From the NCBI GenBank assembly GCA_031430695.1, contig JANPBZ010000121.1:22256-86255 (forward strand): a stretch of 64,000 nucleotides of DNA. Direction: 5' to 3'. Positions 23,964-31,561 of the stretch are shown piece after piece. This DNA is from JAENVT01 sp031430695 (lineage in GTDB: Bacteria; Actinomycetota; Acidimicrobiia; Acidimicrobiales; Ilumatobacteraceae). Made by a program: the position numbers and the translations under genes. The number at the start of each line of letters is the position of its first letter. Position 1 is the stretch's first letter. The notes beneath the pieces were generated by a model that saw only the letters and a list, made by a program, of their open reading frames with translations, ran no database searches and was not told the origin of the DNA.

Positions 23964-24349
23964 GGGATCGAGACGTGCGTCACTGCCGCCCAAATTTGGG
24001 CACGATCGTCGACCAGTTCGATACCGTGCTGTGTAGCCACGCCAGCGAGCACGGTTCGGCACAGGAGCAAGTCAGGGTGCTCGGCGTCGAAGCTTTCGAT
24101 GGCAGTCTGTCCCCGCACCCTGAATTCCTGCGCCTCGACAACGAATTCGACCTCGATCGACTGCCCGTCGCCGTGCTCGATGAGGGCGAGCAATACCTCG
24201 CTGACGGCGATCGTGATGTCTTCGATCTCGTCAACGGTGAAGCCGGCCATCCCGGCGATTCCGCTTGCCGCCAAGCGTAGTACGCGAGACAGCGTGGGAT
24301 CAGGTGGTAAGCGGAGGAGAACCGGACCGACTGCGGTGGGCTCATCCAC
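23960..24349 (-). CDS. Degenerate RsbW-like anti-sigma factor
   Basis: About 129 residues from GTG 24349, which overlaps the STAS gene end by 8 nt. It has an HATPase_c-like fold judged by DITIAVSEVLLALIEHGDGQSIEVEFVVEAQEFRV, which parallels the N-box of the intact paralogue (SELATNIIEHGDG). The Mg-binding Asn is replaced (Ala55), and the G1/G2 glycine loops are absent (HPDLLLCRTVL). It may bind the sigma factor without kinase activity. Position between STAS and sigma genes makes it the likely cognate anti-sigma. An ATG at 24345 is in another frame and is rejected. Confidence 0.75.
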   Translation of the reverse strand: MDEPTAVGPVLLRLPPDPTLSRVLRLAASGIAGMAGFTVDEIEDITIAVSEVLLALIEHGDGQSIEVEFVVEAQEFRVRGQTAIESFDAEHPDLLLCRTVLAGVATQHGIELVDDRAQIWAAVTHVSIP

Positions 24350-24668
24350 GACTGGGCTCGATAGAGAAGTGCTCGGTCGTGCCCGTGATCTCGAGCAGTC
24401 GAAGGACTTCCGGCCGCACACCTCGCAGGACGACCATCGCATCGCGAGCCTTTGCTCGACGGCTCGCGCCGAGCAGGCTGCGAAGGCCGGAAGAGTCGAT
24501 GAAGAAGACATCGCCGAGGTCGATGATGACTGGGCCGTCGTTCTCGCGCTCGAGCAGGGCCGCTTCGAGAATTGGGCGTCCGGCTACGTCGATGTCTCCA
24601 TGGACGACGATGACGCCGGCCGGACCACTGTCGACAGTGAGCGAATCATGGTTTCCCATCTCAGTCAC
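24342..24668 (-). CDS. STAS-domain anti-sigma factor antagonist (RsbV/SpoIIAA-like)
   Basis: About 108 residues. STAS domain with VDSGPAGVIVVHGDIDVAGRPILEAAL, the phosphorylatable serine in VFFIDSSGLRSLLGASRRA, and the late VVLRGVRPEVLRLLEITG. GTG 24668 has a clean AGGAGG five bases upstream. The ATG at 24659 is an alternative without such spacing. First gene of the STAS, anti-sigma, sigma operon. Dephosphorylated protein should sequester an anti-sigma factor. The SpoIIE phosphatase at 17733 is a plausible activator. Confidence 0.9.
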   Translation of the reverse strand: MTEMGNHDSLTVDSGPAGVIVVHGDIDVAGRPILEAALLERENDGPVIIDLGDVFFIDSSGLRSLLGASRRAKARDAMVVLRGVRPEVLRLLEITGTTEHFSIEPSRG

Positions 24669-24795
24669 GTGACCCTCCTGATGGCTGAATTGTGGATTGA
24701 TCGGGGTTTCTGGGAGCACACGCTACGTGCAGGAGCCGAGAACGCCGTTGATGGCCCGACAAACAGCAAGCTACCGAGCTTTTTCTCAGGGAGAT

Positions 24796-24821
24796 GTTTA
24801 GGTCGCAGACGAATGCGGTAC
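24796..24821 (+). promoter_or_regulatory. Weaker SigB/SigF-like promoter
   Basis: GTTT (24796-24799), 16 nt, CGGTAC (24816-24821), one mismatch in the -10. It points to the right, into the space between the sigma operon and the desaturase remnant, toward a short ORF with a ribosome site. Confidence 0.4.
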
Positions 24822-24860
24822 TAGTGGCGGCACATACCGATTTCCACAAGGGAGGGCAGA

Positions 24861-24980
24861 GTGAGCGACGAGCGGTTCGACCGAGAAATGAGTCGTCAGC
24901 TCCACTCCGCCCACATGATCCTGTCTCGTCGTTACCCGTCCCCAACGGCGACAGGCACCGGGTCGGGGCGACGGTCCTAG
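24861..24980 (+). CDS. Possible 39-residue peptide
   Basis: GTG at 24861 preceded by AGGGAGGG at 7-nt spacing. The peptide begins MSDERFDREMSRQL and ends in a Gly/Thr/Arg-rich tail with TAG at 24980. No homologue is recognised and length alone gives little support. It gains weight from a stress-type promoter 40 nt upstream and a strong hairpin about 90 nt downstream. Together these define a short transcript of about 280 nt. The transcript might equally be a non-coding RNA. The rest of the gap 24669-25039 holds nothing else I can name. Confidence 0.35.
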   Translation: MSDERFDREMSRQLHSAHMILSRRYPSPTATGTGSGRRS

Positions 24981-25039
24981 CTTCTCGCCGGGACTGTCGC
25001 CGTGACCTCAACCGAACTTGATCTCGCTGGTAGACCCCC

Positions 25040-25630
25040 TCAGCGAGCGCTGAGCCCCCATTCAGCGATCCGAACGTGCCCGGCCCGATCCGTCCCCGGG
25101 CTGGGCACGTTTGCGAATGCCCGACAGCTCAGGGACGGGCACCCCTGGCCTTCAGCCACCAGCGTGCGACTTGACGGCCTGCCACGGGGTGGTGTGGCTG
25201 TGAACCGTGAGGTCGACTGATTGATGTCGGCATCGATTCCCACCATGTTGGTATTGCCGTGATGCAGGTTGTTGTGCTTGAACCGCCAGATCCATGAACT
25301 TGCGCCGAGCAGGTCGCCGGTGTAACAAGCAAGTCTGTTGACGGTGCGCGAGGTGCTGAACGAGGCGTGGTTTGCGTCATGGAACACGCATGTTGCCGCA
25401 GCGATCAGGGCAACGATCATCACGATCGCCGACGCGAGCTTCAGCAGGATCGGCGACGGCACCATGACCAAGGACCAGTAGCTACCGATGGCTGCTGCCG
25501 CGATCACGATCGCCTTGACGTGGAGTTGTCGGCGGGCGACAACGAGCTCTCTCGCAGTCGGCCGCATCGCCTCTGTCAGTAGCCGTTGATCGTCATCCAA
25601 ACGTTCAACGGATGCGCCAATGGTCTGCAT
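25040..25630 (-). pseudogene. Truncated fatty acid desaturase
   Basis: The first about 140 residues match membrane fatty acid desaturases: helices IVIAAAAIGSYWSLVMVP and LASAIVMIVALIAAATCVF, histidine box 1 in VFHDANHASFS, and box 2 in FKHNNLHHGNTNMVGIDADI. After this the frame runs into unrelated sequence containing the palindromic hairpin at 25073, so the second half with the third histidine box is lost (196 codons against about 350). The start ATG 25630 still has AAGGAG upstream. It cannot be an active desaturase. Confidence 0.75.
25073..25111 (+). terminator. Hairpin terminator of the short rightward transcript
   Basis: Arms AACGTGCCCGGCCCG (25073-25087) and CGGGCTGGGCACGTT (25097-25111) pair over 15 bp with one G-U pair around a 9-nt loop, and end in TTT. 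It lies inside the non-homologous tail of the desaturase remnant, which argues that tail is not coding. Confidence 0.6.
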
Positions 25631-25910
25631 GACTCGCTCCTTCGACATCGGCCGAGACGGCCTGCCGAGGTTTGGAGCGGGCATGCCGCGCGTGGTTCGA
25701 GCGGCAAACCTCACAATACCGGGCACACGGCGTTGTCGTTCCGCACACACTTGCGACGTGTCTTCCTGGTTCAGTCGATGCTGCGCCTGGTAGGGTCTCT
25801 TTACGTTCTCGCAGTGCACGATTCGGCCCAGACCATGCCGCCCGCTCTGTGATGGAAGTGGAAGGCATGGTCAACGTGACACAGCACGGCGCGGCTTTGG
25901 ATCGCGCAGT

Positions 25911-26630
25911 TTGAACGCCGAGCAGTCGACACGAATTGCGGTGGCATTTGCGCGTGCTGTGTCAAATGCACCCGCTGCGGGGCTGTGCACCGCATGCGTC
26001 GAGGTGTTGCTGGTGTCGGGTGCTGGGATCACCGTGATGGGTGCAGGGCAATCAGGGCTGCTGTGCGTGTCGAGTCAGCGAATGGCGGCGCTCGAGGATC
26101 TACAGTTCACGATGGGTGTGGGTCCGTGTCAAGACGCATATCAGTCCGGTCGGCCGGTGCACGCGCCTCGGCTCGACCATTCCGTTGTGGGCCGATGGCC
26201 GGCCTTTGTCGATATGGCTCGTGACACAGGGATCGGCGCGGTTTTTGCCTATCCTTTGGCCGCAAACGGCGCGAAGATTGGTGTGATGACGCTCTATCAG
26301 GAACTCGAAGGCGAGCTCACCGCGACCCAACACGACGACAGCATCGCGGTCGCCAAGGTACTGACCGAGACGGTGCTCAGCCTGCAGGATGCCGCCCCGG
26401 ATGGTGTCCTCGCCGACGGACTAGAAGAAGCGGTCGCGTATCGAGCCCAGATACACCAGGCGTCGGGAATGGTGTCGATCCAGCTCGGTGTGCAAGTCGA
26501 CGAGGCACTCGTGCGGATTCGAGCCCACGCATTTGCAGGTGGTCAACCAGTCGGTGACGTGGCAGCGGATATTGTCGCCCGCCGATTGCGGCTGGCGGAC
26601 GACAGACAGCAACAAGGAGAAGGGGTGTAA
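25911..26630 (+). CDS. GAF-ANTAR regulator
   Basis: 239 residues. GAF domain (about 20-160) with LQFTMGVGPCQDAYQSGRPVHAPRLDH and WPAFVDMARDTGIGAVFAYPL, then a C-terminal ANTAR RNA-binding domain (about 170-230) with YRAQIHQASGMVSIQLGVQVDEALVRIRAHAFAGGQPVGDVAADIVARRLRL. ANTAR proteins bind dual hairpins in nascent RNA and prevent termination. The start codon is a TTG (25911) with a poor ribosome site. GTG 25938 is an alternative. It is followed 5 nt later by a second GAF-ANTAR gene. The signal sensed is unknown. Confidence 0.88.
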   Translation: MNAEQSTRIAVAFARAVSNAPAAGLCTACVEVLLVSGAGITVMGAGQSGLLCVSSQRMAALEDLQFTMGVGPCQDAYQSGRPVHAPRLDHSVVGRWPAFVDMARDTGIGAVFAYPLAANGAKIGVMTLYQELEGELTATQHDDSIAVAKVLTETVLSLQDAAPDGVLADGLEEAVAYRAQIHQASGMVSIQLGVQVDEALVRIRAHAFAGGQPVGDVAADIVARRLRLADDRQQQGEGV

Positions 26631-26635
26631 CACTT

Positions 26636-27442
26636 GTGACAACCGATGCCGAGCTGAGAGCCCTGAATCGACAGGCGCTCACCGCAACAACCTTTGTCGA
26701 GATCGTCGACACCCTTGTCGATGCTTTCGACGTGATCGAAGTGCTGACCCAACTGACATCTCGCAGCATCGAGCTGCTGGAAGCATCTGCTGCAGGAATC
26801 CTGCTGGCCGACTCCGACGGGCAGCTCCGGGTGATCGGGGCGTCGACCGAGCAGGTCGGACTACTGGAGCTGTTCCAGATCCAGAACGACGAGGGTCCCT
26901 GCCTCGACTGCTTCCACACCGGAACCATGATCAGCGAAGCCAATCTCACTGAGTCGTCGACTTGGCCGCGGTTTGCAGCCGAGAGCCTTCTGGCCGGGTA
27001 CCCCTCGGTGTGTGCGGTGCCGCTACGGCTGAGGGATGTGATCCTCGGCTGCCTCAACCTGTTCATGTCCGAACCCGTTGCACTTGCTGACGCTGAGATT
27101 TCGCTGGCCCAGGCTCTTGCAGATGTTGCCAGCATCGCCATCGTTCAAGATCAGGCCACCCGTGAAGCGGCCATCCGCGAGGGGCACCTTCAGCACGCAC
27201 TCAGCAGCCGCATTGTCATCGAGCAGGCCAAAGGCATGCTTGCCGAGCGCATCGGCATTGATATGGACGACGCGTTCGCACGGCTGCGGTCGTTCGCCAG
27301 AAACAACAATCGAGGTCTCACCGAGGTCGCCGAAGCGCTGGTCGCCGGGACGATCAGCCTCGATTCGTTCAACGATCGGCGAGCGTCCACCGATCGCCGC
27401 CTGCCACCGGCTCCGCCCGGACCCAACACCCGCAATCTCTGA
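26636..27442 (+). CDS. GAF-ANTAR regulator
   Basis: 268 residues. GAF domain (about 30-175): SIELLEASAAGILLADSDGQLRVIGASTEQVGLLELFQIQNDEGPCLDCFHTG, SVCAVPLRLRDVILGCLNLF. ANTAR domain (about 190-245): LQHALSSRIVIEQAKGMLAERIGIDMDDAFARLRSFARNNNRGLTEVAEALVAG, with the canonical IEQAKGMLAER. GTG start at 26636, preceded by GGAGAAGGGG. Tandem with the preceding GAF-ANTAR gene, so the two are co-transcribed and may act as a pair. Confidence 0.92.
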   Translation: MTTDAELRALNRQALTATTFVEIVDTLVDAFDVIEVLTQLTSRSIELLEASAAGILLADSDGQLRVIGASTEQVGLLELFQIQNDEGPCLDCFHTGTMISEANLTESSTWPRFAAESLLAGYPSVCAVPLRLRDVILGCLNLFMSEPVALADAEISLAQALADVASIAIVQDQATREAAIREGHLQHALSSRIVIEQAKGMLAERIGIDMDDAFARLRSFARNNNRGLTEVAEALVAGTISLDSFNDRRASTDRRLPPAPPGPNTRNL

Positions 27443-27574
27443 CCGCCGGGGCAGTGTTTGCGAGACCTGGTTGTGCCGCTGGGAGGTGGGGTGTACGGTA
27501 CTGGCACGAGCGAATCCCGCTCCAGCCGCGTGGCTCCAGTCCCTGGTTGCGCCCTCGAAATGAGGAGAACCATC

Positions 27575-27937
27575 GTGCGCACACGGGACATGCGTGCAAA
27601 GCCCGCAACAACGTCAGTGGTCTTCGAGATGATTCTCGAGACCGACCCGCACTTTTCGGTCAGGGTGTCGCGACGAGATCGTCATCGTGTGGTTCGGATC
27701 GGTGGAGAACTCGACGTGGCCACCCGCAACAGGGTGCGCAGAGCGTGTCTCGGCGGTCGCAAGGAAGTCGTGGTCGAAATGGCCGAGATGACCTTCATGG
27801 ACTGCTCCGGTTACGGCGCACTGGTTGCGGCGCGCCGGGTGCTGCAGGCGCATGGCGGCTCCCTGACGTTGCAGAATCAGGCAGGGCAACCGGCTGAACT
27901 GCTGGCGATGCTGGCACGCCACGAAGCCCGCAACTGA
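27575..27937 (+). CDS. STAS-domain anti-sigma factor antagonist
   Basis: 120 residues. STAS fold: VSRRDRHRVVRIGGELDVATRNRVRRACL, with the phosphorylatable serine in MTFMDCSGYGALVAARRVLQAHGGSL and a late LAMLARHEARN. GTG 27575 chosen because AGGAG lies seven bases upstream. The frame is open further 5' without such a site. A TTGTGC-N17-TACGGT promoter candidate precedes it. Second STAS antagonist in the window, so it may act on the RsbW-like protein at 16738 or feed another partner-switch. It follows the GAF-ANTAR pair but seems separately transcribed. Confidence 0.85.
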   Translation: MRTRDMRAKPATTSVVFEMILETDPHFSVRVSRRDRHRVVRIGGELDVATRNRVRRACLGGRKEVVVEMAEMTFMDCSGYGALVAARRVLQAHGGSLTLQNQAGQPAELLAMLARHEARN

Positions 27938-27964
27938 CTGCAACACCCGTCGCCCGAGCGGCGC

Positions 27965-28732
27965 CTACATATCGATGGCGTTGCGCGTGGTCTCGATGAG
28001 CTCGGCGAACTCGTCGAGTTCGGCGCCGCCGATCGAACCGTAGATCGGCAGCAGAATTGTCGACGTCAGCCGCTCCGCTTCGGCCCTCGCCTCGCGAGCT
28101 GCCACCGGGTCGCCGAACGGGCCGATCCAGCCGAGATGTTCGGCCCAGACCGGGCCGCTACGTGGCAGGGGAGCGGGTGACGCGATGACGGCGTCGAGCG
28201 GGGTGATTCCGCAGGCGTTGACCGCGATGATGTGGGCGCCGCCGCGCAGTTCGCGCAACACATGGATGGTGAGTGCCACGCGTGCACCGACGTCGTCGGG
28301 CTGCGGTTGTGCCCTCCAGCCGGCAAAGACCGCTCCGATCGATGCGTCAGCGGCGTCAGCGATCTGTCGACCCAGTTCGTCCAGTCGGGCCATGCGTGCG
28401 GGGTCGAACTTGGCAAGTTCGGCCGTACCCCATTCGCAGCACAGGTTGGCGTACGCATCGGCCACCTGCCGGTGAGTGAGCCCGGCCGGAAGGGATTCCC
28501 ATGCGGCGCGGACCCGATCGGGTGCCAGAAAGGCGAGACCCGATGCGGCGACGTCGGCATCGCCATCGCCCAGCACGCCGGCTCGCCCGACGATCCACAG
28601 GTCGCCGCCCGACGACAGTCCGAGTTCGGCAGCAAGCCGATCGGTCGGCGCCCCGGTCATCCAGCCACGGACGAACTGCTGGATGGGCTTCAACACCCGC
28701 TCGACTTGGTCGGCGATGGTCATGGTGGTCAT
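27965..28732 (-). CDS. SCO6745/SalK-like helical protein
   Basis: 255 residues, all-alpha, of an actinobacterial family often annotated SCO6745 or SalK-like. Seen: VLKPIQQFVRGWMTGAPTDRLAAELGL, LAFLAPDRVRAAWESLPAGLTHRQVADAYANLCCEWG, and HVLRELRGGAHIIAVNACGITPLDAVIA with HLGWIGPFGDP. These proteins lie in many actinobacterial operons but have no established biochemical role. Start GTC-free ATG at 28732 with GGGAAGG upstream. ATG 28723 is an alternative. It is downstream of and on the same strand as the LLM oxidoreductase gene (30 nt gap), so the two probably form an operon. Confidence 0.7.
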   Translation of the reverse strand: MTTMTIADQVERVLKPIQQFVRGWMTGAPTDRLAAELGLSSGGDLWIVGRAGVLGDGDADVAASGLAFLAPDRVRAAWESLPAGLTHRQVADAYANLCCEWGTAELAKFDPARMARLDELGRQIADAADASIGAVFAGWRAQPQPDDVGARVALTIHVLRELRGGAHIIAVNACGITPLDAVIASPAPLPRSGPVWAEHLGWIGPFGDPVAAREARAEAERLTSTILLPIYGSIGGAELDEFAELIETTRNAIDM

Positions 28733-28762
28733 CGGTCGGACCTTCCCTTCATGGTTGTGTCT

Positions 28763-29656
28763 TCAGCCCCGAGCGGCGGGAGCGACGGTGTCGTGCCAGC
28801 GAATCCAGGCGTCGAGGTGCTGCCCAGGCGTCGTATAGCCGCCACCTGCCGTCGACACTCGAAGGTGCGTCGCGCCAAGTGCGCGAAACGCAGTGGCCGT
28901 GTCGATCCACGTCTGCGGATCGTCGTCGGTCTTGATGCGCATTCCGCACTCGATGCCCAACTTCCCGGGGTCGCGGCCCGCCGCGGTGGCGTAGCCGCGA
29001 AGGCGATCGAGCGCGTCGGCCAGCATGTCGCCTGGCGGAAACTGCGGCATCCAACCGTCGGCGAGACGGCCGGTGCGTTCGAGGACCTTCTCGACGAGGT
29101 TGCCGACGAACGATCCCATCCAGATGGGGATCGGCCGTTGCACGGGCGGCGGGTTCAGGCCGATGCGATCGAGATGGTGCCACGTGCCGTCGAAGGTGAC
29201 GAGTTCTTGAGTCCAGAGCTGACGCATGACCGTGATCTGTTCCTCGATGCGGCGGCCGCGGTTCGAGAATTCCTGCTCCAGGGCCTCGTACTCCATCCAG
29301 TTCCGCCCGATGCCGACGCCGAGACGCAGACGTCCTCCGGTCAACAGGTCGAGTTCGGCGGCCTGCTTGGCGAGCAGCACGGTTTGGCGCTGGGTGCTGA
29401 TGACGATCGACGTAGCGAGTTCGATGCGGGTGGTGACCGCTCCTAGGAACGTGAGGAGCACGAGCGGCTCGTGACACGGCACGTCGTAGGTGTGGACCTT
29501 CTCGCCCGGTCGTTGGCGATCGGGGTGGCCGCCGACGACGTGATCGTTGGTCAGCACTGCGTCGAATCCGGCACCTTCGAGCGACTGCGCCATGTCCTTC
29601 AGGAACGCGGGATCCTGGCCGACGTCGTCTGTGATGAGGATGGTCCCGAGTCGCAC
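28763..29656 (-). CDS. F420-dependent LLM-class oxidoreductase (TIGR03621-like)
   Basis: 297 residues. Luciferase-like barrel: LKDMAQSLEGAGFDAVLTNDHVVG, FLGAVTTRIELATSIVISTQRQTVLLAKQAAELDLLTGGRLRLGVGIGRNWMEYEAL, and PPPVQRPIPIWMGSFVGNLVEKVLERTGRLADGWMP. These match the actinobacterial TIGR03621 group predicted to use coenzyme F420. GTG start at 29656. It is probably transcribed with the SCO6745-like gene downstream and sits 29 nt after the cobalamin-domain gene, so three genes may form one operon. Substrate unknown. Confidence 0.88.
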   Translation of the reverse strand: MRLGTILITDDVGQDPAFLKDMAQSLEGAGFDAVLTNDHVVGGHPDRQRPGEKVHTYDVPCHEPLVLLTFLGAVTTRIELATSIVISTQRQTVLLAKQAAELDLLTGGRLRLGVGIGRNWMEYEALEQEFSNRGRRIEEQITVMRQLWTQELVTFDGTWHHLDRIGLNPPPVQRPIPIWMGSFVGNLVEKVLERTGRLADGWMPQFPPGDMLADALDRLRGYATAAGRDPGKLGIECGMRIKTDDDPQTWIDTATAFRALGATHLRVSTAGGGYTTPGQHLDAWIRWHDTVAPAARG

Positions 29657-29685
29657 GAATCAGCAACGTAGCAAGTGACAGCCGC

Positions 29686-31362
29686 TCAACCCCGAGCCAG
29701 CAGTCCCAGCAACTCCTCGACATCGTCGACGCAGCGCACACCGAGTGCTGCGAGCGCTGGGCGGGCGTCGATCGGGAGCCCATGCCCAGTGTCCTGGTTG
29801 AGGATGCCGCCCATGTAGATCTTCCCGGCCCAGCGCTCGTGGCGAGCATCGTTGGCGAGGTGCTGGCCGAGCGCCAATGCGTTGCCGTTGTACACGCCGA
29901 GCACGATGGCATCGGCATCTTCTTCGTTCGCGGCTCGCACGATGCTGTCGATCGGTGCGTTGGCGCCCAGCAGAATCACCTCGGCTCCGGCATTCGGCAG
30001 AACACGCGCCAGAGCGTCGCGCACCAGATCGTGAACTTCGAGCACGGCCAGCACGACACGAACGCCATCGAGGCGCGGCGCGACAGCGTTGAGTCGTTCG
30101 GCGAGGTGGCGCACGTGTGACGCCTTCCACGGCTCCAAGCCGGCGATGTCGGTCGGCGCGGCGAGATCGACACGACGCTCGAGGTCGGGCATGGTCGTGC
30201 GGCGCAATGCGAGCAAGACCTGGGCCGCATCGCCCACGTCGATTCCGTCGTCTTCGAGTACTGCAAGTGCCCGGTCACGGAACTCGATTGCATGGCTCGC
30301 GGCCATCGCGCCCAGTCGTTCGAGGCGCGCCCAGTCGAAGAGGGCAGGCGATTGACGCACCTCGCGTTCGATCTCGCGGGCCAGCAGATGGACCTCGACG
30401 ATCTCGGCAGCACTCGGAATGCGCTCCGCCTCGGTGAGCGGTACGGGATTCACCGCGTGGCCAGTGGGTCGACGCAACTGCAGTGCGATGTCGCACGTGA
30501 GTTGTGTTGCAACGGCCGCAGTGTTGTGGACGCGGTCGCCTGGGCGATGATCGACCGTGTTGCCGTAGATCATCGACCCGATGGAGTCGCCGCCACGGAG
30601 GTCGTCGAGTGCGAAGTGCACGACGGCACGGCACTCGGGATTCTGGATCGTGTTGCCGAAACAGTGGGCCAGACGCGCACCGATCAACTCTTCGACGACG
30701 TACAGTTCGAGCGCGGCCCAGCCGACGTATGCGCCAAAGTGCGATGCCTGGGTTGCCGAGCCGTCCTCGAGGTTCGAGTGGGCCAGCGCTCCGTGCTCTC
30801 GCAGCGCGCCGATCGCGGCGATGGCCCGTACCGTCTCCTCGGTGACCAGGATCTCGTCGGAGCCACCGAGCAGGTCGTAGGCGGTGTACTGACCGACGTT
30901 GCCGATCGTGTTGACGCCGGCCGACAACGCCCGAAGTGTGTTCTGGAAACCCGCCGGGAATCCGATCATGTAGTCGCCGAGGTGTGGCTGGATCGGCGCG
31001 GCCTCGCCCAGTCGCCGCCACTCGTCGGGGCCGATGCGAGGCCCGGTCTCCTTGACGGTGAGATGGCGTTCGGTCTCGGGCACGCCCATCGCCCGATCGA
31101 GAGCCAATCCGAACCGGTCGACAGTGAAACCCTGCTCAGCGAGGCCGGCGTTGACCTCGACGAGCGCCGCTTCGGTCGCCGCCCACGTCGAGAGCCCGAC
31201 GTGCATGTGGTACATCACCCGGCCTTCGTCGCGGCATCGTCGCTTGTACTCGGCCTCCGAAGTCGCGTGATTCGCGCGCAGGAACGCCGTTGGCGGCGCG
31301 GGTGGTGGTGCAGCGTGGCGGCCTTCGGCGATCAGCTGAGCGCCGGTGAGCATGCGGGCCAC
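29686..31362 (-). CDS. Cobalamin-binding-domain protein with MutE-like N-terminal part
   Basis: 558 residues. Residues about 60-400 resemble the epsilon barrel subunit of methylaspartate (glutamate) mutase: FPAGFQNTLRALSAGVNTIGNVGQYTAYDL, SMIYGNTVDHRPGDRVHNTAAVATQL, GHAVNPVPLTEAERIPSAAEIVEVH. The last 130 residues are a B12-binding-like Rossmann domain (VRVVLAVLEVHDLVRDALARVL, VILLGANAPIDSIVRAANEEDADAIVLGVYNG). The usual DxHxxG cobalamin motif reads ExHxxV (His about 444), so base-off binding is uncertain. GTG 31362 follows TAGATT by 6 nt (leaderless). A carbon-skeleton mutase is plausible but no partner subunit is adjacent. Confidence 0.7.
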   Translation of the reverse strand: MARMLTGAQLIAEGRHAAPPPAPPTAFLRANHATSEAEYKRRCRDEGRVMYHMHVGLSTWAATEAALVEVNAGLAEQGFTVDRFGLALDRAMGVPETERHLTVKETGPRIGPDEWRRLGEAAPIQPHLGDYMIGFPAGFQNTLRALSAGVNTIGNVGQYTAYDLLGGSDEILVTEETVRAIAAIGALREHGALAHSNLEDGSATQASHFGAYVGWAALELYVVEELIGARLAHCFGNTIQNPECRAVVHFALDDLRGGDSIGSMIYGNTVDHRPGDRVHNTAAVATQLTCDIALQLRRPTGHAVNPVPLTEAERIPSAAEIVEVHLLAREIEREVRQSPALFDWARLERLGAMAASHAIEFRDRALAVLEDDGIDVGDAAQVLLALRRTTMPDLERRVDLAAPTDIAGLEPWKASHVRHLAERLNAVAPRLDGVRVVLAVLEVHDLVRDALARVLPNAGAEVILLGANAPIDSIVRAANEEDADAIVLGVYNGNALALGQHLANDARHERWAGKIYMGGILNQDTGHGLPIDARPALAALGVRCVDDVEELLGLLARG

Positions 31363-31463
31363 GGGATCAATCTATGTGAAGAAAGCGGGAAGGAGTACGA
31401 CTGCAGCGTGAAGGATCCGTGAGATTCACCGACGAAGCGGCGAGCGGCGCGTACAACGAGGCC

Positions 31464-31558
31464 ATGAGTGATTTCATCTTCATCGCCGTGACGATCGTGT
31501 TCTTCGCGATCTGCTCGTGTACGTCAAGTGGTGCGACAAGATCGAGCATGACACCTGA
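31464..31558 (+). pseudogene. Frameshifted small membrane protein
   Basis: ATG 31464 starts a short membrane helix, MSDFIFIAVTIVFFAIC. Shifting frame by one base after this Cys restores LVYVKWCDKIEHDT and a TGA at 31556-31558. This gives a 31-residue peptide like the one-helix proteins MxDxxFxxxTxxFFxLxxxYVxxCD found near kdp genes in actinobacteria. As read, the frame continues into unrelated sequence. Either a one-base deletion or a consensus error. No kdp genes are adjacent. Confidence 0.5.
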
Positions 31559-31561
31559 CCT

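Noticed and set aside
23980..24345. ATG at 24345 overlapping the STAS stop as start of the anti-sigma gene
   Set aside because: It is in a different frame from the conserved HATPase-like sequence. The right frame starts at GTG 24349.
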